From NCBI GenBank assembly GCA_037893225.1, contig JAZGUH010000123.1, positions 2,029,001 through 2,093,000 of the forward strand: 64,000 nucleotides of DNA, in the 5' to 3' direction. Of the stretch, positions 37,701-49,700 are shown piece by piece. Positions within the stretch are counted from its first letter, which is position 1. The number at the start of each line of letters is the position of its first letter. The stretch comes from Hippasteria phrygiana (Eukaryota; Echinodermata; Asteroidea; Valvatida; Goniasteridae). The notes under the pieces are model-generated. The model was not told the origin of the DNA, did not search any database, and saw only the letters and a program-made list of their open reading frames with translations. A program made the position numbers and the translations under genes.

Positions 37701-40700
37701 TGATGTACACGTCTGTATATTGATTCATCAGTGGCTCAGTCTATTGACGAATCGTCTAGTCGGTTTCAGGTTTGCTGTGTTAAAAGCACTCCATGCTCTT
37801 TGCTTGTCTGTCTGCCACATGTATACCCAAGGCATTCAGGTCTGCACGTATGGGCAGCGGTACGTGCAATGGTAATACCCAAGTGGGAAACGCAGATAAA
37901 TAAATACAGAAACAGAAACCTCCCTGCCATTTGTTGACCGGTGCAGACTAGTTCCGACCAGTTCAGGAGTGCCTAAAAATAGACCTACAAATTGCCACCA
38001 GCGTCTGTGGTTTCCAATTAGCTGGGCTACTGATACTATGGTTTGGTTTCGGACTTCTTGTACATGACTTTTACCGACAAGAGAGCATGCAAATTGATCT
38101 CGAAATTTAAGGAGATTTGGTGACAAGATATTTCCGGGCACGCTGTACATGTACAGGAACTACTATGTATGCGGCTCGATAATTTGTGACATTATTTTGT
38201 TTTCTGAGTGCGCTGAGCTGGAAAACTACAATAATGTGGATTTGGGGAGGAAAAAAAGGCCTTTTTTCTTCAAATATTGCAAATTGATGATCATAATAAC
38301 AGAAAAATTAATGGAAATGGAAAAAACGCCCTATTTCTGTAGGGTAAAGTAAGAATAAAAGACTCAGCATTTGGTACCAAAATGTTCATAAAAAGCGATT
38401 GTGAAACCACATGACATGCATGCTCTATAGATTAATCAGACGATAGCCATTTTCTTTGATAGCACCAGGCTCACACGAGATGGGCTCACACGAGATGGGC
38501 TCACACGAGATGGGCTCACACGAGATGGGCTCACACGAGATGGGCTCACACGAGATGGGCTCACACGAGATGGGCTCACACGAGATGGGCTCACACGAGA
38601 TGGGCTCACACGAGATGGGCTCACACGAGATGGGCTCACACGAGATGGGCTCACACGAGATGGGCTCACACGAGATGGGCTCACGTAGTATGCACGTGCT
38701 CAGAGCTCCTTGGACAATAGGGTCACCAAAATGTGAGCGCGTTTCGTCTTTAAGAACGCATGCGGGATGTGCATGCCTGGTGTACCACCCAAAAGTGGCT
38801 TCTCGTCGGATTATACAGCATTTCATTGAATGCTAGAGACTCCGAATATAAATCCACTGTGCACATTGCAAAGCACTGTTATTCATCGCTTTACAAGAAC
38901 TACATGTAGTAACAGCATCCTAAGGGAAATAGTAGCATTTCTTATTTTCTGTTTCGTTTGTTTACTTTTTAATTAATAATTTCAGTTAATTAAATTCAGT
39001 ATTATTAGATTTCACACACAAAATCAACAAGAGTAGGACTTCAACCTGTAACCTAAATGAAGTAAGGTTACTAAACATTCACTAAAAAATACCGCCAATT
39101 CAATGCAATTTTTACTTTGTATTGCACATTGGCTAAATTTCTGCACTATTCAATAAAAATAATACACAGGTAAAATGAGATCATATCCAAAATATTTTAT
39201 ATAAACAGTGAATAAAAACTCGGAAATTGAAAGCACGTTAATAATGTTGACAAAACTGTCGGACTCACCAAAAACTTTGGCGACAAACCCCAGGGGAAAC
39301 TGGGAGGCAAACAGGGTGAGGAACCAAGGTGCAGCATAGAGAGAGGGGCCGATTTCATTCTGCTCCAGGTGGTCATACAGACGCTTGTGGAAGTCATGCA
39401 GGAGGCGGGACAGCTGGTACATCTGGATCTGAATTTCATCAAATTAAATTAAATTAAATTAAATTAAATTAAATTAAATTAAATTAAATTAAATTAAATT
39501 AAATTAATTTTCAAAGTGAACAAAGAAACTGACAGGAGCGGGATTCGAACCTGCTACCTCCGGACCGGCGCTCTACCAACTGAGCTATCTTGCCCTAAGT
39601 TGGCGGTCTCCCAAATTGTCAGTATCTTTGTTCGGGTGGGCGCTAGTCAGAAGTCATAAACCCAGAATGCCGTGTAGCCAGGGATCACACCCAATTTTAC
39701 GATACGACCTGGGAAGCAACATTGTGGGGATCACTCAATGAGGATACGACTTTTCAACTTATAATTCGTCAAACAATCCACAAGGGAAACTGACTAGGTA
39801 AATTTGAATACATTTTCAAAGTGAACAAAGAAACTGACAGGAGCGGGATTCGAACCTGCGACCTCCGGAATACCGTACTGGCGCTCTACCAACTGAGCTA
39901 TCTTGCCCTATGTTGGCGGTCTCCCAAATTGTCAGTATCTTTGTTCGGGTGGGCGCTAGTCAGAAATCATAAACCCAGAATGCCGTACGTATAGCCAGGG
40001 ATCACACCCAATTTTACGATACAAAATTAAATTAAATTAAATTAAATTGAATCAAAACAAATCTGTACCAAAAAGTGATGTAATTATAAACAGAACCTAC
40101 ATGTACCTTACTTCTTATTGTGCTTAGCACACCGACTTATACAAACTTCAATTCCTTTAAAATGAAGGATCACTCTTGCTGTTTACGTGTCTAGAAGAAT
40201 ATACATTACATACCGTTTTGACTGGAAAGTACATCACACTCAAATTACTGTAACCGTACTCTCTTCCATTTTTCTAATTTGTCTGATTCTGTACACTGAC
40301 CTGTAGTGCGATCATATCTGGCTTGTACTGTCTACGGAAGCCTAGAGAGTACATCAGATATATCAGCATGTCAAAGGATTGCTCTTCATCCAGCTGCAAA
40401 CAAAATACATGTACAAAGATATAGACCCTTTCACCCATGTGACCAGAGACAATGGAGTGAGTGAGTGAGTGAGTTTTGGTTTAACGCCGTGCCGACAACC
40501 AGGGTCATATTCACGGCGAGAACATGTCCAATTAAAAACCAAAACAAGGATATGCGAACATTCAAAAGTACATCGTAAACTGGCAACATTCAAAAGGTTC
40601 AGTAAACACTAGTTCATTCAATATAAAGTTGGTGAGAAAATAATTTATGTGTATAAAAATAGATACAGTCCAGCTGCTTTCCGTAATGCTTGAGTTATAG

Positions 40701-43700
40701 AGGTGTTGCTACAGTCCAGCTGTTTTCAGAAATGTAAGTACATTATGATATTCACTGTCAAGAATATCTTTTAAAGTTGCTGCATTCAAATACTGTTGTC
40801 TGACAAGGGAGTATTCCTGGCATTCTACAATTATATGGTGAATTGACATTGGGCTATCACAGGGGATGCATTTTGGGCGAGGTTCTGCCTTCAGCAACCA
40901 AGAATGTGTCATCGTGGAATGTCCTGTGTGGCATCTAGTCATAAAACCACCTGATCTCGCCTTGGCAAGTTCCTATAGGGTTGCCAAAAGCCAAGGTCAG
41001 GTTGTATAAAGTGAAGCTTATTTGATGTTTGTGTTGACCATGATGCTTGCCATTATGTTCCTTGTGTATGACCAAATAGATTGTTTGAAATCAGTATGGG
41101 GAATAAGGCATGGGTGAAGTGGTAAGTTCAGAGCTTGTTTAGCCGCAGCATCTGCTCTTTCATTTCCTGATAGGCCAACATGGCTTGGGACCCAGCAGAA
41201 GATGATATCGTAGTTGTTTAAATGCAGCTGTGTTAGTTTGTTTAAAACGTCCACTATATAAGGATGATCCATGTTGCAATTTGTTAGGGCCAGTAGAGTG
41301 GATAATGAATCACTAAAAATAATGAAGTTCTTATAGTGTTGGACTTTTCTATCACCTTTAATGCTAGAAGAATGGCTCTAATTTCCGCTGTATAGATTGA
41401 GGCTTTGCCTGGGAGGCGAACACTCAGTTCTTTTTGTTTGTAAATAGCAGCTGAGGCTACTTTGTCATAATCTTTTGAGCCATCTGTGTAAAAACACCTA
41501 TAGTTTGGGAATCTAGATTTGAACTCTAAGAGGTCATTTTGGAATACAGATGCATCAGTGTCTGATTTTGTATGTTTGGTTAAATGTAAGAATACCTAGG
41601 GTTGATGGATTTCCCATGGTGGTATTTCAGAAATTTCAGCAGGTGCAATGCTTTGGAGATTTATTAACGAGGCTTCTATATGGGGTTGTATGCGGATGCC
41701 CAAAGGCTTGATAGTTTTTGGTTTGGCTGTATGAAGTTGAAGGTAATTTGGGTTGAATACACAATTGTGAGCTGGGTTTGATGGGTTAGCCGCTAATTTA
41801 TTAACAACATATTGTAATGAAAGTTTAATACGTCTATTTTCAAGTGGTGGCTCATTAGCTGCAACATACAAGCTTTCTACAGGTGATGTCAGGAAAGCAC
41901 CTAGGCATAATCGCAGTCCTTGATGGTGGATTGTGTTAAGTTGTTTCTGATACGACTTTGGAGCAGATCCATAGACAATGCTACCATAATCTAGTTTTGA
42001 TCGAACCAGCGATCTATACAGTTGTAATAAAACGGAGCAATCTGCTCCCCAGTCTTTGCTTGCAACCACTTTAATGCCTAAGCACAGAGTCATTAGTTAT
42101 GTAATGTATGTACCCATATACACAAGCCCAAATTTCTTGTTAACCAGTGAAATATGCTACAAACTTGGGCCCTGTAATGAACCGGCAGTCAGTGAAGTCT
42201 GTAAAGTGATGCGAGTGTATTTTTTTGTAGTGGTAAGAATGCATGCAGCCACATTCAGGGCCTTAGTTCATGGCTCTGCTAAGAGTGATCAAAGAATTTC
42301 TGCTTACTGCAGCAGAAAAAACATCTGGGGCCAATTTCACAGAGCCGCTAAGCACAAAAATTTGCTTAGCACCAAAAAAACTTGAGTAAACAACAGCTGA
42401 ATGCCAGCCACAAGCGATACACTTCACATCAAAATTGGGTTGGTAATCCTGTATTTACCAAGGAAGAATTTTAGTGCTAAGCAAATTTTAGTGCTAAGCA
42501 AATTTTTGTGCTTAGCCGTGAAATTGGCCCTTGTGCATTTCACGGGTCAGCAAGGAATTTTGGCTTGTGTGCATGTCTACATCCTGAAACTACAGACTCT
42601 GGGCTTACTGCAGAATTTCTGAGCTTGCTCTGTGTACACAGAATGGTGCTTGTGAGCGCGGAGTTACGTGGTTAGCCATGGTACTGGACTCTGTACTTAT
42701 TGCAAGTGATAGAGCGTTTTGAGAAAGACCAGAGTGTAAATTATATCGAAAGTTAAGCCTTGACTTTTCAAGCCAGTCAGTGCCGTCAATGTGTGGTCAT
42801 GTACATGCATGCAATTTGAATGCATGCATTACGTTTCTTGCCATTTAATCTCCATTCTCTCCCGCGAATGACAGCATCACGTCCAAAGTCTCATTTAACT
42901 GGACCTCGTTTCTGTTTCAATCTGCAGTTTTTATCTGTGTTCCAGAGACACCAAGAGCATGGATGAACTGGTCTCCAGAAAAATCATCTTCTACGACATA
43001 ATTCTGGAGGTTTGTTAGGTGAATAGTCTCGAATGTGGCTTTAAGAATTCATCAAGAAACTTGCCAAAGGAATTAACAAAGAAGTACACAGACCCCTTTC
43101 AGGCAAGTAACTAAAGAAAGACATGAATATATACAAGAATGACGAACAAGCAATTTAATGCAGAAAATATGTAGCAAGTACTTGAAAGTTTGGAACTGCT
43201 GGTGTATGCAACCAGTAATGCATGTCCAATGAGATGATGTGAACGTTCTGCTATCACAATACCAAGGAAATGATTGTGTGTTCTCAGTGCTCGGAAACTG
43301 GAATACATTTCTTCTAACACCAATCAAAATGAAGATATTGAAGTATTGTAATAAAAGTTCCCAACACCAAACAGAATTTAGAAAACAAGACAGAAACTTA
43401 CAGTTGTCTAATGTACATAGAAAAACGACAACATTTTTTTTTTAACGAATCAACTACTATGTAGGGAATTTAAAGTTAGGTTAATTACATTTAGTACATT
43501 AAGGAATGATTCCAAGTTGGACTGTTAAAGAATTGATTAATTGCTGTTTGCGAGTGAACCGCGTTCCTCAGACAAAACCTATAGAATTCTGTGCAGTAGT
43601 CTTTGCTCGTCTCAGATTTTGCATGCTCCACACCGACTTATAATCAATGTGATCTACCACGACAGGTCAATTCCCAGTTGGGTTAAATGATTCCAAACTG

Positions 43701-46700
43701 GGTTAGAATTTTTGGGGATTCCACTTACATGCATCAGCAACACCCCAGCGACAAAGCTAAGTCCCTGGCAGTAGCCAACGTCCGTGTCTAGAAGGGAGTA
43801 AGCTTTCAGGAGGTTGAAGAGTGACAGCTGACCACGGCCCAGCGGGTTGGCGAAATAAGGGTGGGTTGGGAATGTTCGACCTGAAATATAGAGGTGAAAG
43901 CAAATTGTAGCCAATCTGAAGTTACTTGCATAAACTATTCTATAAACTTTGGTGCCTGTCTGTATTATATATTAGAGTTACATTAACCCTAACTCTCGTG
44001 GGCGCATGCAATATCATATTAAAATTGTTGGATTCAGCAGGGTTAGGGTTAAATTAATTAAGCACTCTCTTGCCATATGGAGTGTAGCTTGCTGGGTGCA
44101 TCCATGTTTGTGCACAAATCTATGGAAAACTTAAAATTTAGTACAGCTATTTGATACATGTGTGTGTGCATGTAGTCGTACTTCCCCAATACGTCCGAGG
44201 ACAATGCTTTGTGTTTCCTATTGTTCCTTTAATATAACCAACCCCCATAGACGAAGCACGTATCCTTACGTTCGAGGACCGATTTCAACAAAAGACTGTA
44301 CGTTCGAGGACTGAAAGGTTTCTTTGTGTTTCCTTTCTTCTCTTGTCCTCGGAGATATATACAGTGCACGTACATCTGTACTTGTCTCCACGCGTCAAAG
44401 AACTCAACAAATTCTTCTCAACAATGGCCGAGATACACAACTAGATGTGTGTTCAAATTTAAGTAAGCAAATAAAGCAATGCTCTTTTAGGCTCTTTCAA
44501 AAATGAATGGCGGAGAACATGCAGAATGGCTACACGATGAAATTTTCAGGTTATTCAAATTGGTTTTGAGTCACGCACACAACACGTACACCCACTAATC
44601 ATGGCCGTGCCTAGGACGGTTTCAAAGTATCTGCAAGAGGGTATGAGGGGATTTGCACTCTAGTAATCTAACATATAGTTGTGGTTAAAAAGTGTCCATT
44701 TCCTTGTTCCAGGAGCTGTTGTGTTTCTTGTAATTATTCTACTGTAAATTCTCAATAAATCACTAAAGCCCATCCTCACGCATATATATAATCACTTGGA
44801 TTTAGTTCACAGCTTTGAGATGAATAAGCCAGTTCGGTATCTCAAAGGTCAAAGGTTATTCGGGATAAAATCCCTGGCGTAATGTCACGCCATGTTACGC
44901 GAACCCCCATTCTGATTGAATTCAACACGTGCGCGTTGTGCGACCACCTTTTGCATTGACGCGCGCGCGTTAGGTCACGCGGGTCGTTCGGGATAAAATG
45001 CCATTGTGCACATGCGCAATACCGAACTGGCTTATTCCGCATTTGATTGTAAGACTGAAGTACGCAAACTTTAAACGGCAACTGTAGCTCCGTGGTATCA
45101 TATGACCGTGATATTTTCCGCTCACCCAAGTCAATCAGGATGGCGTGCTGATGTATCGTCAGTTCTTTCAGTAGCTCCTTGTAGGGTTCGTGTTCAGGAA
45201 CGTGTCCCTTTACCACGCCGCTGAGTTTCTGCTGCTCGCAGATGAACTGCCAGATCTCTCCTCTTCTGCCTTTTGGAATGCCTTCACGACGAGACGACAA
45301 AGATAAAGGAAAATGTTGAATACTTCTCTCCAGAGAAGAACTCTATTCAGTGAGGAGTTATAATCTAGCATTCATAAATTGATGGGGTAGTTTCACATGG
45401 AGGAACTGGTTGTTTTAACCCCCCTGTGTCCAGCTGTTGTTGACGGGCTGTGCAGCCAAGCGTAAATGCAAACAATAGGCACCACACTGAATAGAGTGGT
45501 CCTAGTCATTGCACTTGGAGCCCCACCTTTCGTGTGAATGAAAGCTTTGTTTGAAAAAGCTCCCTCTATTCATTACAATCCCATTCAAGAACAATATAAC
45601 TGAAACATGAATGGATTGAGTATGTGCAGGAATGCGCATATAAACGACAACAGGCCAGGTGGTCTTTTTCAAACTGCGGCAACGGCCGTCATCCGTATCC
45701 AAGAGGTTAAGCTGATGATACACAATGCAGAGAGCATTTGAGGAACACACACAATAATATGCAATGGAGTTTAGACGACAGACAGCTCTAATGCTTGCGC
45801 GTGCACTTGTGACCGAGCACTCACATAAAAAGACCTGCACACACAGCATGTGTACGTCATCTCAGTGCAAAAAAAGAAAGAAAAATATTTACAGTGAAAT
45901 CAATTGCAAGAACATTGAGCAGCTGTGCATCATTTATGTCATGTAATCTTACACCATGGTGAAAGTTACGCGTTTGTTCTTGAAATCAGCTTTCTTGATT
46001 CCTTCACAAATAGTCTGGGTTCTGGACTCCTCCCATACCTTGTTTGAAGGTGTCGTTGACCTCCTCTCTACCCAGTCTGATGCTGCTCCTGTTGGGCTGG
46101 CTCAGGATCCTCTCCCACGTCACGGTCACGTCCTTGAGACACGGTGTGATCTCCTCGTAGTCTAGCTTGATGCGCTTCTCCTGGGCTGCATCTTGCCGTG
46201 CTGTGGAAACACCAGACGGAGGATGATGAAATGCATTTCTCTACGACAGGATTTTTTCTACACAGATGTATGTCAGAAGATGACCTACATAGACCTATGT
46301 CTGAGATAGATTGTGTGGTACCCGCAGGTGTTGCTATAATTGATTCGATTTGGCCAGCCAACTCTGGTTAACCGCTTGAATACAGACGACAGCCATGGCC
46401 GCGGTTTGAAGAAAAAAAAGACCACCTGGCTGGTTGTCATCTATACGCGCATTCTTGTGCATACTCAATCCATTGTTTGCCTACTGTTTGCATTACGCTT
46501 GGCTGCACATCTTTACCTTATTGCTACCTTCACCGTGCAAACCTTCAAATCTTAACCAATGAAATATTATTATTATTATTTTATTATTATTTATTCGGCC
46601 AAAATACGCAACAATCATACAGACATACATGAGAGTAATCAAATAAATCAACATATAATAGGATAGGTAACAGGATGTCTAGTTTATAAATGAACAGACT

Positions 46701-49700
46701 GAAATTAATAAATGGATTGAATTAAAAAGCAGGAGTAAGTGCCTGGGGATGGGAGAGAAGAGAATGGGTATGGGTGTAGAGAGCAAACATATGCAGTTTA
46801 AAAAGATGTTATCTTCTGAATGAAAGACTCAACACTGCAGATTATGAAGAATATCTACTCAATCATAGATAGCTTTCATTAGTTCCCTGCAAATCCAAAT
46901 CTTGATGTGAATCACACCTTGTAAGTTCCTGTTCTCCTTGTCCATGCGTATCAGTAATATCTGCTCTCGGATGGCTTTCTTCCACAGATCATGGATCTGC
47001 TTCTTGGAGGTAAATCGCTTGGGTCGTGCCGCGGTTTCCCTTCTCTCTACGCCTCGGATGGTCGGAATGCCTTCCACGTCAAAGACATCTTCCGGGTCCT
47101 CTTCTGTTAGCTCTGTGAAACAATTATCAGGTTGTATTACAGAATTAAGTTTCTAAACTGCTTAATTAATAACCCTCCGACTGCCTGGTGAAAAATACAA
47201 ACATTACACTTTGTTGTATACTGGTAATCCCTTGTTCTGGAAGACCCACACCCATCCAAAGGCAAAGGGTGTTTCTAGATCAAAATAGCCAATTTAAATT
47301 ATAGCCCTGGAACAGGCCCGGGGAACAGATAGTTGATCATGCATGACAGGCCTGTGGGACACCGGTGTTGAGCCAGATATATGTAGGCCATAGCCCAGGG
47401 GTTATTATATCAGGAATTTCTTGGCCACATTCTATGGCTGTCTCACTTAACCCCTTGCGTACGGATGACACCATATGGCGTCCAAAAAAAAAGTGCCACC
47501 AGGCCGGATGACGCCATTTGCCGCCTTTTGTGCAGTTTCAATCCATTGTTGGATTATTGTTTATGATGCGCTTGACTGCACAAACACATTGTAGCAGTTC
47601 GCTTGGCTGCCAGAACCGCCGTGACACCCCGACGTCTCCCGTAAAATACCGTGCCCAAGGGGTTACCTGTAGGGATACTTAACCCCTTGAGTACGGATAT
47701 TACAGTGAGGCGCCAGGGTGGCCTGTGCAGCCAAGCAAAATGGACACGAGGCTTGTGCAGCCAAGCGTAACATACACAATAATCCAACAATGGATTAAAA
47801 ATGCAGAAAATGGCGTGTCAATTTTGTTTTGCTGCATTTCACGTCATCCGTACTCAAGGCCGGGTTAAGGCCATAGTTCTGCTTCTGATTACATGGTATT
47901 TGAAAATAGGGTAAGTCGATAGGGAATTTTAGTTTTTGGTATTTTTTTGTGTGCTGAGCATATGTAGGTGGCTACGTGTAGTCAAGGTTTAAAGGTAGTA
48001 TTAACGGCATTTATGGTTTTTTTTTTTTTTACTTTTTCCTAAAAACAAAATTAGGGTCGAGGCCATTCAATTAGGGTAGGTGGGGTAACCGGAAGCAGAA
48101 CTATTTTTTTTTGGCCTCATGCCTTAATGTCTGTATTTCTATTGCCTGTTGATAAAATCCGTTGAATTTACATTGCCAACCTAGTCATAAATGTTTGTAA
48201 AGGGTTTATCACGTTGAAAAAAAAAAAAAAATTACCGACCTTGCCCAAGCTTTGATTCAGCGATGGGTGTGACGACGCGGTTGAATATCTGCTGCCTCCA
48301 CGACATACGCCGTGCCGACAATGACGAAGGGTGGGGGCTGTAGGGGCTGAGTGTTAGGGTGCGTGGCCTGTCATCATAGAATGCACTGGTGGTTCTGAAG
48401 AGAAACAAAATATGAAGGTCTTTAAACTATTCATGTTTTTACAAACTGTTAAAAGCATGAAGGGGGACTTTGTGTACAATTTAAAGGTTAATTAAAGTTG
48501 ACAGGTTAAAAAGGTTACAAAAGTTAACATTAACCCTCCTACTATTATAACTATCACAACCTATCGAAAAACCAAATCCTCTCCTCTCCAACAGCTTGTG
48601 TGTCTCAACCTGTTACTCGATATGTTTTGATAGAGAGGGCAGTTGGCTCCATTTTGGTACCGAGAGAGGGAGGGTTAATAAAAAAATTGTTTAAATGGTT
48701 ATCAAATTTTTTTTTAGAGAAATGAAGATTTTGATGTATCAAAACTTTGGACAGGACAAAATAAAAAATGCCTTGTCCACAAAATAGAACACTTTCTTAC
48801 TGCGACATCATCAGTAGTATTAACATTGTCTGCTATTCCCCGTCTATATTCACTGTGGGGTTTTGTACATGGTCTCTGACACTTGGTGTGTAGCAGGCAA
48901 TAGTGCAGTGTTGGTGCAGTGGTTCTTTCTTTGCCTTCCATCTCTGGTGACCCTGGTACTCTGGTGCTAATGCACTGATCAGGCTAGCCAGAAATAGTTT
49001 TAATATCGTCGAACAAACCACACCAATGTTGCTTCCCATGTTGTATCGTAAAGTTGGTACGCGATCCCAAGTTATACGGCATTATGGGTTTCTGACTTTT
49101 GACTAGTTCCCCCCAAACTAAGACAAAGATAATTTGGGAGAACACAACATAGGGCAAGATAACTCAGTTGGTAGAGTGCCGGTACGGTATTCCGGAGGTT
49201 GCAGGTTTGAATCCCGCTCCTGCTAGTCTTCTTTGTTCGCTTTGACAATTCTTTTAAAATAGTTTTAATACTCCACATTCAGAAAGGGATATCTTTTTAA
49301 TGTTTCTGTCCTATATCTCATTAAATTACTAAACCCCCAAAATCACTGTTTCTTATGTATTTATCACTGCTTCAGAACTATTTTTTTACTATTTTGTCTT
49401 CCGCAAACCTTGCATCCCCCCCCCCCCAAAAAAAACATTGAAATTGACGAACCTTCCGAGTGGCATCTTCTGCATTGCCGGTGGCTTGTGAGCTACCTGC
49501 AGGGCAGTCTTGGCAGTTGGTGTATACTGGAAGCTACTATCTGGGGGCGGGGTCTTGGGCGACGGGGAAGGCGTGTCCCCTAGAGTCTTGCTGCGCGGCC
49601 GGATACCCGGCGAGATCATGGATTCCGGCAGGCTGTCCTGCTTGCAGAAGATGGGGCTCGGTCGGCGGGGCCTGTCTTGACTCTGGGGAGGGGTCGGGAT

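Noticed and set aside
38425..38836. Repetitive frames GSHEM and SCEPI around 38500
   Set aside because: Product of the 15-bp minisatellite, which preserves frame on both strands.
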